Origin: Kitagawia praeruptora
Lineage: Eukaryota; Streptophyta; Magnoliopsida; Apiales; Apiaceae
Direction: 5' to 3'
Length of the DNA: 64,000 nt
Assembly: GCA_037693485.1 (NCBI GenBank)
Contig: CM075344.1
Coordinates: 71,109,501-71,173,500 of the forward strand
The translations under genes were made by a program, and so were the position numbers. Below are positions 10,497 through 22,004 of this stretch, one piece after another (position 1 is the stretch's first letter; the number at the start of each line of letters is the position of its first letter). The notes under the pieces are model-generated. The model made no database searches. It was not told the DNA's origin and saw only the letters and a program-made list of their open reading frames with translations.

Positions 10497-10612
10497 ACTA
10501 CACTTGCTCTAGCTTCTTAATTGCATACTACACTTGCTCTAGCTTCTTAATTGCATGGCTCTCCCTCTCATCTCTCTCTCTCTCTCTCTCTCTCCCATCT
10601 CTCTCTCTCGTT
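10497..10612. repeat. 30-bp tandem duplication followed by a (CT)n tract
   Basis: The unit beginning ACTACACTTGCTCTAGC is present at 10497-10526 and 10527-10556 with no change. A CT microsatellite follows at about 10567-10612. Both would lie in the MIR396 primary transcript just after the hairpin. Confidence 0.9.
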
Positions 10613-12134
10613 TGATATGCAGATGCGCCGCAGATCTAGAATATTGCATACCATGATAATTTATAGGTTAAGTTCATTGTCTATGCAAATATATATGTGT
10701 GTGTGTGTATTAGAGATTTTCATACCATGTACGAGATATTTCATTTCTTATCTCTGATTTAAAATACAGTATTCTTTTACCAATATGTGGACACCATTTC
10801 TTGAAAAAAAAAATTATTTTCAGTTTCTTGCCAATCAATTTTAATTGTTATGAAAAATTTTATGTATATATATTTTGTCGGAGGGAATAATTTTTCAATT
10901 TGAGTATCAATATAAGATCCTGTTAAGGTATTACTCTAACACGAAGACCTTACCACAATCTTATACTCTATGTATTTTGGTATATGGTAAGGTATGTATA
11001 ATATATGTTCGATGCCCATAGATAAACCAAGTACATACAAATGGTAGGGATTGCAGTTGTCACAATTTACTTGATCTGGAGGTACAATACAAAGGTCATC
11101 AGTGTCTGTATTCAGAGACATACAGAGTATATCATTAAATTCATCTACTGTGTTCTCTGAATTTTACAACTAAGAATACCAATTGCATATATACTTGAAA
11201 ACACAATTTCAGTATTAATATACAGTACGTACGTGTCCTTTTTCAGTTTATAAATTTCCTAAACAATGAATGCTTCTTATTGGTAATTATTAGGTACGTA
11301 ACATGGTTGTGCATGTTCTTTTGACAATCATTTGTAAAAATGCTGCTCAATGTACCAGGGAAAGATCGATGATTAATTATGAATCTAATGACTGGTTAAT
11401 TAGTGACAACAAAGATTATGCATGGTAGCTAGTGATGAGGTGTTACTACTGTGTTTAATCTTGATAAGTCTCGTTAAAATGTGAATTTTAGTTCGGGTTA
11501 TGTTAATCTGCTCAAAACGTGTAGTAGATGATAGATATGAGTAAATTTACTATTTTTCTCTTTATTTTGTTTACTAATTAAATTAAATGTCTTTTCTGGA
11601 GAAAATGTTGTGATTGAGAGAAAGAGAAAGAACATGGACCACAACTTGGACCCTTCATTTTGTTCATTAATTACTTATGGTCGGATTTTATTAAGCTCTG
11701 CACTATCCTGCAGTTGACAGGTAATTATACTGAAGTACATGGATTTTGGTAAAAAGTATTTTCACAAAATTCACAATATATATTTTTGCAGAAGCTAATA
11801 TTAATAACTTTCAATGTTACTCATGCAACAATAATTTTTTAAACCTTTGAGATTAATTAAAACTTTCATGATTCATCATGTAAATACTTTTTCTTCTCAA
11901 TATATTTCTAGACTTATTTTTCCAACAGTTCTTTCAAGATCGGGAAAGATTAGGGTTATAAATGAATCAAAGATACTTAATTAGCATCAAAACACTAGCA
12001 CACAATCCGTGTTCTAAAAGACCTAATATAAATTCGAATATAAATTTATGATTTGATTTATAAATGAATTGGACTTTATGATAGAAAAATTAAAAGACCA
12101 AATGACGTGTTAGTGTGACGCTGCAAGCGAAGAA
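10613..12134. other. Downstream region of MIR396 and intergenic DNA
   Basis: This may contain the 3' part of the MIR396 primary transcript. No protein gene is convincing. A 61-codon minus-strand frame at 10936-11121 has no recognisable family. The rest is AT-rich. Confidence 0.4.
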
Positions 12135-12139
12135 GAAGT

Positions 12140-12717
12140 TGTTGGAATATGGATTCGATTATAATTTGAATTCATTGATTCAGTAAAATCAATTCCGTTT
12201 TTACTACGGATTTTTTGCCACCTCCTTAACATAATTAATTAACAAGGTTAATTAATTAAGGAAATTGCCACCGATTTAATTGATTAGCGCGGCTAATTAA
12301 TTAAGGAAATTGCCACCGATTTAATTGATTTGCGCGGCTAATTAATTAAGGCAATTGTGTAGCGCACAAGTTTTCCTATCCTATAAATACTCATATAGAG
12401 CTTTAGAATTATTCACTCGAAAACACATATCCTCCTCTCATATACAGTCTCTCCTCTTCCTCTGGTGATAGTTCTTACTCGTCTCAAGCTCGTTGAAAGT
12501 GACGATTCCTGTAGCCTCACTGCAATCCATTTTATCCTGGGAGGCGTTTCGCTCGTACATACGGTGAGGGCAAATACGCTTTAAGGAGACAGTCACGCAC
12601 TGGACTCGGGTTTTTCGTTCATTGTCTCCTCTTTTGTCTGTTTTAATTATACACATAACTGTTACTCACACACGCACAAATATTATACTATTTGTATTTA
12701 TCGCAGATTGTCTAACA
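12140..12717 (+). repeat. 5' LTR of copia-1
   Basis: 578 bp. It contains two to three tandem copies of a roughly 48-bp unit (GCGCGGCTAATTAATTAAGG with GAAATTGCCACC) at about 12225-12350 and a TATA-like CTATAAATACTC near 12380. The base after the LTR begins ATCTTAAAGCG, which is not the usual initiator-Met primer site. Confidence 0.92.
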
Positions 12718-12791
12718 ATCTTAAAGCGTAATAAATATATATCTGTGATCTGTACTTATGTAGTTGCTTGTTTGTTTGAGTGACAGATTTA

Positions 12792-13721
12792 ATGGAGAAT
12801 CAAACTATGAACAACACGAACATGGTGGTTGATCCCAGCGCACAGATTATAACATCTGATGGGGATCACCAACCGTCGCCAAACTCTAATGCACAGATTA
12901 TAACATCTGATGTGAGTGCGATGTCGGTTGGACATGTGCCTACGGGACATGTGCCTTTGGGACATACTGTCATTGGATAGATTAATGTTCCGATTGGATT
13001 CGGTGCCTACTGGTGTGCAAACATCGGTAGTACAGACGCCTGTTATGCTTGTGGTGCCTAATGCACATATTGCACCTGTTGTGCCTGATGTTCATGCTGT
13101 GCCTGCTGCACATGCTGAAAAATATGAGAAGTTCAATGGAACGAACTTCAAACGTTGGCAACAAAAGATGTTGATCTGGATCACTACCTCAAAGAGGATC
13201 CACCGTTTCTTACTGCTGAGAGTAACACACAAACAGTTTATGCTGTTGATGCTTGGAAGCACGCCGATTATATCTGTCAGAATTACGTGCTGAATGAATT
13301 AGCTGACTTGTTATATAACGTGCACAGTACGAAGCCTACGGCTAAGGTCTTATAGGAATCACTTGACCATAAGTACAAAACCGAGGACGTTGGGGCTAAC
13401 AAGTGGATTGTTGGTCGCTTTCTTGATTATAAGATGGCAGATTCTAAGACTGTGGTCAGTCAGGTGCAAGAACTGCAAGTGATCATCCATGATAGTCATG
13501 CTGAAGGGATGATCATAAGTGAGTCTTTCCAAGTTGCTGCTGTAATTGAAAAGCTGCCACTTGGATGGAAAGATTTTAAGAACTACCTTAAGCACAAGCG
13601 CAAGGAAATTTCTTTTGAAATATTAATCTTGGTCGGATGTTTCGAGATGTTGAAAAACCTAACAGGCCTGTTACTTATTAAGTACAGGATGAGGGTCGGC
13701 ACGAGATTTATAATTTTCTAG
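12792..13721 (+). pseudogene. copia-1 gag remnant
   Basis: Frame-shifted pieces of a copia Gag are visible: FNGTNFKRWQQKM (around 13130), LDHYLKEDPPFLT, DAWKHADYICQNY, a TAG stop at 13353, then WIVGRFLDYKM and VAAVIEKLP at about 13405-13560. These are the typical UBN2-type Gag motifs. Frameshifts and stops show it is dead. Confidence 0.85.
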
Positions 13722-14465
13722 TTGGATTCGTTCCTCTGGTTAAATTATATATTCTCTTGTTGGTGTCGGTTTGCTGCGGCAGTGACACATGAGCCTATTA
13801 TGGTGATCCATGTGATACATAATACGGCACTGCGATCAGCTCTGTATGCTGAAATTTGGAGAAATCCAGAACAATGGTGACCCTAACACATCAATTGATC
13901 AAGGATTACTGAATATGGGTTTATTGCAAGTTTATGTTCTTCCTCGGACCTTTTTTGGTTATACTGGTTATACCAGTTGGTGAGCCAGAAAATTAGGTTC
14001 TTTTATGAATCAAATTGAAATTTAAGAGAAATTCAATGGTTGAGTTTTTCAGTGAGAAGAACAAGAAAGTTCTTTGAACATGATATTAATACCTGAGAGG
14101 TTTTAATAAAAACAAGATAAAATCTGTAACGACTCGAGATTTTATAATTAAACAAAACGATTATGAGATTTCTATGTTTATGAAACACGGAATTAAATAC
14201 GAATTTTCAATGATTTCGATATAGGGAGATTTTGTCAACAACGGGCCACGCCTGTAAGGAAGTCGGGTATTAAGTGAGACCATTGTGTCTTCTCCGACAA
14301 CCTGGAAATCAAACCATTGATGAATGTTGATTTGAAGTATTTAATTCAAGGAAAAATTGGGTATTTTTTTATGATGGGATCATGGTCGTTTGAAACCTGC
14401 TCTAGTGAGAGGTGATAACAAGTTGTGTAATTACTTTATAGTAATACATTGATTATGTGTACTCT
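13722..14465 (+). other. copia-1 interior without readable domains
   Basis: Internal copia-1 sequence between the gag remnant and the gypsy insertion. Too decayed to read any domain; it ends with the target site ACTCT of the gypsy element. Confidence 0.5.
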
Positions 14466-15810
14466 TGTTTGCACTAAATCACGAAAGCATACGTGGTCAA
14501 AAGTAATATATAAGGTTAAGTCCAAATTCGTTCCCACAGGGATCAAGTTATGGTTCTATTAAGTAAATATGCCTATGCAACAATGTATGGTTATTATGCA
14601 CTGCTAAGACAATAACAATTTTGGGTTTATTAAACTAAATTAACTAAGACACAAATTAACAAAACTAAGAATTAACTAACTAACAAGAATTAAAATCTAA
14701 TTACGTCTGCAAGAAAAACCATGGAATCCTAACTTCATTAAATACTTCGCTTAGATCTGACGCCTGATCGGATAACACGAAATAAGTACACGCTACTTCT
14801 TAGTATACGTATACCAAACTAAACATACATCCACAAAAGAGATTGAAGATGAATAGACACCAATTATGCTTAGACCCTATATGTCTATAGAATTTGAAAA
14901 CATAACGGTTGAAGAGCAAGTTATCCATAAAGATCACATAGGGCAATATAAGTATTCTCATCTCATACTACGAATCATGTTGATAACAATCATGAACCTA
15001 TGCTAGCATGGCAAGTTCTAAATCTCAAGATCCACTTTCACTTCACAAGAGATTAACAGATTAGATGTTCGCGACGCATCTAACAATTAAGCATAACCAT
15101 ACGAGGATATCAATTATGCACCACACACAGATCTTTAAAGCATCAAGATACTAAAGCTCCATAAATAAATCCGTTAGAATCCCATGACAACGATTAGTTC
15201 ATAATCGAACCGCTCGTCATCATGGGATCTGATGAAACCATGATAAAAACAAAGTATGAAAAGATACAAATAAATCTAAGTAATTGATATGTAATGGTTC
15301 TACTCCTAATGATGATGATCTTAATACAATTTACAAGGGTTGGATGTGTTTATATAGGCTCTAGACATCTTGCCCAGCAAGAAAATACCAAAACAGAATT
15401 ATAATAGAATTTCTGCAAGATACGTTTCCTAAACTGATTCTGTTTTTTAAGGAAAATTCGTAGCTGACTTTTCTTCTGTTTTACAGAACCGTTCCAGACG
15501 TAATTGGGCCTCTGGACCACTTTAGAATGATAGAGAATCTCGTTATCTTCGCGTGGACAGTAAGATCGCCCAAAACTGACTTCTAGAACTCAAGATATGG
15601 CCCAAACAGTGAATCTCACGCGTGCAGCCCAATAAATCCGAATTTTAATAAATTAAATCTCCAAAAACGACAAAAACATCCACCATAATCAACATCCTTG
15701 TAAATCTGCACAACTAAACAAAACACATCAAAACTGCAAGAAACTTGAGCCCAAGACAATCAATTTAAGCCGATTTAGAATGCTCCAAGTGGAGATAAAT
15801 CCACTTATCA
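14466..15810 (-). repeat. 3' LTR of the gypsy element
   Basis: Immediately preceded on the minus strand by the polypurine tract GTTTGGGGGTG (15811-15821). It lacks a 31-bp segment present in the other LTR at about 20925-20955. Confidence 0.9.
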
Positions 15811-18604
15811 CACCCCCAAACTTAAACCGATGCTTGTCCTCAAGCATAAACAATTACAACTAACCAACTAACTAGTACCACTTCCGTAGGTGATCACGGT
15901 TGCATTTGGCATATGCAACAAGCCCTTTAAACCCCTAGGCAGCCCTAGTGGACGAGTAAGGTCTCGTGAGGGCCTATAGTGAATGTACCCACAAAATCCA
16001 TAAAACCTAATGCAATGCAATGCATGAATGCAACTAAATAAAAATGCAAATAATCTAGTACTAATATCCTACCATACCTTCAAATCCTCTCATGCCATAT
16101 CAACTTAAGAATCAAAGTAAATACGCAATGTCTTGGTGTCGAAAGTGCAAGTATTCACATAGTCTACTCAATGAACATGCATAAGTTCTCACAAGCCCAT
16201 GTCAAATGTAAGAATAAGTTAGTAAACATGCTAAGCCTACAAGAGTACATCTTTGAGACAAAATTCGGGATCTCATACGCAAAAACAAGTAAACACTCAC
16301 AATCCACTCACAAAAGAATACTCTCTCAAGAACAAGGGTAAGTGTATCACTCAATCCCAACAAAATCATAAACATGCTTGACATTTGGTATCAATCTAAC
16401 TCTTAACACAACATACATCAATGACGATAATCAAAAGGTCTTTATTTGGGTTGTAACGGGGCTAGGGACAAGGTATGTCAAATAAGCCAAAATAGGTGAA
16501 GTGTCAAAAGCTAGTCAGAACTATAATATCATACACAACACCCTACTTCCCCCCACATAATCTATTATCCTTCCAACAAAAACACTCGACTAGTCGACTG
16601 AAGTAGGATCACAACAAACAAAAACATGCTCTCATAATATTTTTTTTTCTTTCTTTTTTTTTCTTTTTTTTTCTTTTTTTTTTCTTCGAGAGCTAAATAA
16701 AACAATAATATAAACAATAACAACGATCCCACAATTTTATTACACATGTCGACGATCAAGTAAACAACCAAACCCAATATTCAATATTTCCCCCAAAAGT
16801 AAGACCAACAATAAACCCCTCCTTGCACACCTTATTACTCCCTTAAGCACTCTACTAGCCTTTGACAATGTGGGTTCAAATTAATGTACGGCCAATACAA
16901 GAAAAAGGTCTAGGCAAGTAAGGTGGTATGTCACCGAAAAAATAGGATTAAGCTCAACGGGTTAACTAATTGATCATGTAAATATGGTATGGTAATATGG
17001 GAAAATATGCGGTTATTCCTAATGCCTTTATCATTTTAATCGTCAAATAATGTCATGCATTTCAAGAAAGACCTCAAACAACTGCTAGCAATGCAAACAA
17101 TCCGTGGACACTCAAGCAAACGAATAATTTGCAAATATGCAATAAGGCTCAAAAACTCACTTGGTAGAAAAACATACTCAATCCCAAGCAAAAATTCTCT
17201 TTAACGCACCTACTTGTATTCAAAGCATGCAAACTAAATCATCTTGCACATATTCATGTCCTTCTAATCACTTACAACATTCAATAAGTCTACTAGCTTT
17301 AACTCACTAGTATATGTGTGTGCACAAGAACAAAGCATATCACTTCTCAATCAAAAGCGTCAACAACACAAAATTCCTATCAAGCATGGGTGCAAATGCA
17401 AACTACTATGAATTTACATGATATACGAAAATAAAAACAGAATGTCCTATATGAAACAAACGTAGATATCACGAACATAAATGCATAATTTACTACTACT
17501 AATATGCAAAGCATGAAATCCTACATGAACAAATAATACAACAACAACTACTAATCCCTCAAACCACCCCCAAACTTAAAATATTCAATGTCCGCATTGA
17601 ATGGAAGTAAATACAAGGGATAGCAGAAAACATACCTGAATATCGAAGCATACCCAACAATTTTTTTTTCGCAAAAATCCCCTTTCCTTAGCAATTGGCC
17701 TCAAAACAACCGATTAAATTTAACCTCCGCCGTCGAAAATGAAAATTTCCCAACATTAGCACTATCTCTCCCATGCTTACGAGCCAAAAGAATCAATACC
17801 CAACTCACAAGAAGCTCCACCAAAAATTACCAAGCAATAACACACCAAAAATACCCCAATATATCAAGAATAATACAAATCCCAATTTACAAGAACACAA
17901 ATTCGTAATCCAAATAAAATTTGAGAGAAGAAATAAACCCACTACGAATTGGAGAGGTGAACTTGCAATTAATTCCTCTTTAGAATTGAATTTTTGGAGA
18001 TTTTAAAAAAAATAAAAGAGGAATTGGATTTGTATGTCTAGGTGTGTATATATATAAGATGATGGATAGGTTGAATAAAAAAAAATTTAGATGTAGGAGA
18101 GATTTGAGAGGTTTAGAATTGATGTAGGATAGATATAGGAATTTAGAATTGAAGAAATTTGGGTTAGGATTGAATTTGGGGGAATTTTAGAGGTGAAAAA
18201 CACCAATTTTCGGAAAAAAAATCTGGGCAGAAAGGGGGAGTAACGCATTCGCTGTATGCGTTTCAGGGGCGTCCGGGCGCGGGAATGCAGACACGCATGT
18301 TGCTCATGCGTGTTAGAGGGCTTACAGGGGTGGTATCGTCGGTGCAACCTGCGTTACGCAGGCGCAACTTGCCCCGAAAGCAGTAACGTGGACGCAATTT
18401 GCGTTACAGGGGCGCAGTTTGCGTTACTGTTCATCAATTTTTTTTTATTTTTTTTTTGTGCACATTTTTTTTTTTTTCACTACACTCATTCTTTTTCTTT
18501 TTTTTCCATACAACACTCTTTTTTTTTCCTACACTAATGCATGGGTTGCCTCCCACGAAGCGCTTTTTTAACGTCAATAGCTTGATGTTACTTCCAAGCC
18601 TCCA
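15811..18604 (-). other. Non-coding interior of the gypsy element
   Basis: There is no protein domain in 2.8 kb. A second polypurine-like tract (complement of ACCACCCCCAAACTT, about 17564) repeats the one next to the 3' LTR. Poly(T)/CTTTT tracts lie at 16638-16685 and 18428-18530. 18240-18430 is rich in GCGTTAC/GTAACGC-type words. Confidence 0.7.
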
Positions 18605-20488
18605 TTAAGGATGATAATAGTTCGCCTGGTCCTCTCTTCGCAATACTTCATCATCATCTCGGCGGCACACTTTTTGCTCCTTCTCCTTGTTTGGCATATT
18701 CATGTAGCAACTATATCCTCTTCCAATGCCTTCATCTGTTGACCCAAAATCTGTCAATTTGTAGAACAACACACGGGCTTCACTTGAATATAATGGAAGA
18801 GGGTAAATGTAAGTTGTTGAAGCCTTTGGTTCCTCAAAAAGAACTTCTTTCTTTGGCTCTAATGCGCTACCTCCATCTTTAAACTCTGAGACAAGTAGAA
18901 GACCTGCATCTTTCCCATGGTCATCAGCCTCTTGGTACGCACATACCAATTCTTGAAATTTGTGCAGCTCAACAATGTTTGTCCCAAATAGTGCCCTTTC
19001 CAAATCATCCACCATCCTAGCATGATCAAATTCCTCACATGGCTTGCGAACACTCACCTCACCTTGGAATTTGTCTTCCTCAAGATAAGACGCAATTGCA
19101 CTATCCTCAAGATTTGACCATGAAACAACCTCATCAATCAGCACCTTAGAATCCCAGAGATCAGCCAAGCCAAGCGACTTACACTTTTCCTCCTCATCAC
19201 TATCCACCACAGGTTCTGACAAAACAGCATGTTCTTCTTTTTCTATAGGATCCTGATCATGAATTCCTTCTTCATCCTCAATTGCTGAATTCTGATCGTT
19301 CGTGACTTTTCCATATCTGAGTGTTATGGCCTTAACCTGCTCCATGCCATCTTCTTTTCCTGGATTCACCTCTGTGTCACAAGGAAGAACTCCCTGCGGT
19401 CCGTTGAGAAAGGCACTTGCAATTTGCCCAAACTGATTCTCCAATGTCTTGAGAGATACCGCCTGACTTTTAATCATCAACCTCAATTCATCCAATTCAG
19501 ATTTTTCATTCGAAGATTGACCATCATCCCCATGAAATTGTTGCTGCTGAAAATCTTGATTGTTGCTCCAGCCGAAATTGGAATGATAGGTTGCTAGAGC
19601 TGGTTGCGAAGGTTGCTGGAAGTTGCTCACAAACTGTGCCACTTCAGAAGATATGGTGCATTGACTTGTCTCATGTGCGCCCTCACAAAGCTCACAAACA
19701 CTAGCAACTTGAGGCACCCCATGTTTTGACATAAAATCCAATTTCTTATTAAGTGCCTCTAGCTGAGCTGCTAGAGCTGTGACTGTATTAACTTCCAGAA
19801 TTCCTGCTAATTTGCTTTGTGATAATCTCTGAGTTGGATTCTGGTATTCATTCGCAGCCATCATCTCAATCAACTCATAAGCTTCCTCATAGCTCTTAGC
19901 CCATAAAGCTCCACCTGATGCTGCATCTAGCATGGGTCTTGACTGTGCACCCAAGCCATTATAAAAACAGTTAATCACCATCCAATCAGGGATCCCATGA
20001 TGTGGACACTTCCTTAGCATCTCCTTATATCGCTCCCAAGCCTCACACAAAGATTCTTCAGACTGCTGTGAAAACTGAGTTATAGCGTTCCTGATTGCTG
20101 CGGTCTTCGCCATGGGGAAAAATTTAGTGAGAAATTTCTGAGCAAGATCCTCTCATGTAGTAATGGAACAAGCTGGTAGAGAGTGTAACCAGCCCTTAGC
20201 TTTATCCCTCAAAGAGAATGGGAAAAGTCTCAATTTGATAGCATCTTCCGACACCCCGTTGATCTTGAAAGTATCGCAGATCTCAATGAAATTTCGGATG
20301 TGCATATTAGGATCTTCAGTCGGAGCACCCCCAAACTGAACCGAATTCTACACCATCTGAATTATGCTAGGCTTGATTTCGAAAGTATTAGCTGCAATAG
20401 TTGGCCTGACAATGCTAAATTGGATGTCCTTGTTCTTTAGTTGAGAATAATACATCAATGCTTTCGCTGCTACTGCTGGTTCTTCCAT
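18605..20488 (-). pseudogene. gypsy gag with two in-frame stops
   Basis: From the ATG at 20488 the frame runs 627 residues to 18605. Stops interrupt it at codon 47 (TAG, 20350-20348) and codon 112 (TGA, 20155-20153). The uninterrupted part from 20113 is 502 residues. Motifs of Athila/Tat-type Retrotrans_gag are clear: WERYKEMLRKCPHHGIP, FYNGL and YELIEMMAANEY. A Cys/His cluster (CELCEGAHETSQC) resembles a modified zinc knuckle. The C-terminal third is acidic and without a known domain. Only the stops prevent expression, so decay is mild. Confidence 0.85.
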
Positions 20489-20599
20489 TGCTACCTGCAA
20501 CACATAAAACTAAACAACTATGTAAGAAAGAATCCGAGTCAGTGAACTCTAACGACCACTATTGACAAGCACATAAACCAAAAAATAAAACACCGATGA

Positions 20600-20617
20600 T
20601 CCCCGGCAGCGGCGCCA
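20600..20617 (-). other. Primer binding site of the gypsy element
   Basis: The minus strand reads TGGCGCCGCTGCCGGGG, 6 nt inside the 5' LTR. It resembles the tRNA-Asp-type primer site of Athila/Tat-like gypsy elements. Confidence 0.75.
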
Positions 20618-20623
20618 AAAACT

Positions 20624-21999
20624 TGTTTGCACTAAATCACGCAAGCGTACGTGGCCACAAGTAATATATAAGGTTAAGTCCAAATTCGTTCCCACAGGGA
20701 TCAAGTTATGGTTCTATTCAGTAATTATGCCTATGCAACAATGTATGGTTATTATGCACTGCTAAGACAATAACAATTTTGGGTTTATTAAACTAAATTA
20801 ACTAAGACACAAATTAACAAAACTAAGAATTAACTAACTAACAAGAATTAAAATCTAATTACGTCTGCAAGAAAAACCATGGAATCCTAACTTCATTAAA
20901 TACTTCGCTTAGATCTGACGCCTTTAATCGCTATATGCAATGGTTATGATATCTGATCGGATAACACGAAACAAGTACACGCTACTTCTCAGTATACGTA
21001 TACCAAACTAAACATACATCCACAAAAGAGATTGAAGATGAATAGACACCAATTATGCTTAGACCCTATATGTCTATAGAATTTGAAAACATAACGGTTG
21101 AATAGCAAGTTATCCATAAAGATCACATAGGGCAATATAAGTATTCTCATCTCATACTACGAATCATGTTGATAACAATCATGAACCTATGCTAGCATGG
21201 CAAGTTTTAAATCTCAAGATCCACTTTCACTTCACAAGAGATTAACAGATTAGATGTTCGCGATGCATCTAACAATTAAGCATAACCATACGAGGATATC
21301 AATTATACACCACACACAGATCTTTAAAGCATCAAGATACTAAAGCTCCATAAATAAATCCGTTAGAATCCCATGACAACGATTAGTTCATAATCGAACC
21401 GCTCGTCATCATGGGATCTGATGAAACCATGATAAAAACAAAGTATGAAAAGATATAAATAAATCTAAGTAATTGATATGTAATGGTTCTACTCCTAATG
21501 ATGATGATCTTAATACAATTTACAAGGGTTGGATGTGTTTATATAGGCTCTAGACATCTTGCCCAGCAAGAAAATACCAAAACAGAATTATAATAGAATT
21601 TCTGCAAGATACGTTTCCTAAACTGATTCTGTTTTTTAAGGGAAATTCGTAGCTGACTTTTCTTCTGTTTTCCAGAACCGTTCCAAACGTAATTGGGCCT
21701 CTGGACCACTTTAGAATGATAGAGAATCTCGTTATCTTCGCGTGGACAGTAAGATCGCCCAAAACTGACTTCTAGAACTCAAGATATGGCCCAAACAGTG
21801 AATCTCACGCGTGCAGCCCAATAAATCCGAATTTTAATAAATTAAATCTCCAAAAATGACAAAAACATCCACCATAATCAACATCCTTATAAATCTGCAC
21901 AACTAAACAAAACACATCAAAACTGCAAGAAACTTGAGCCCAAGACAATCAATTTAAGCCGATTTAGAATGCTCCAAGTGGAGATAAATCCACTTATCA
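20624..21999 (-). repeat. 5' LTR of the gypsy element
   Basis: Adjacent to the primer site on its inner side. Differences from the 3' LTR are largely transitions, as expected for methylated, silenced copies. Confidence 0.9.
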
Positions 22000-22004
22000 A
22001 CTCG

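Larger units (their letters stand above)
14466..21999 (-). mobile_element. Non-autonomous Ty3-gypsy element with gag but no pol
   Basis: LTRs of 1345 and 1376 bp lie at 14466-15810 and 20624-21999; on the minus strand each runs TGATAAGTGG to GTGCAAACA. The flanking duplication is ACTCT (14461-14465) against ACTCG (22000-22004), one mismatch. The primer site TGGCGCCGCTGCCGGGG is just inside the 5' LTR on the minus strand. The only coding part is a gag relative; 15811-18604 has no protease, RT, RNase H or integrase. The layout resembles the TR-GAG type of Athila/Tat-related elements. The LTRs differ by about 18 substitutions plus a 31-bp indel. Confidence 0.9.

Noticed and set aside
10936..11121. 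61-codon minus-strand frame as a gene
   Set aside because: Short, no family resemblance, inside the region downstream of MIR396.
9600..11720. Similar words GTTGTGGACCA and TGGACCACAACTTGG near 9610 and 11634 as a long inverted repeat around MIR396
   Set aside because: The match is about 15 bp with a mismatch and does not extend.
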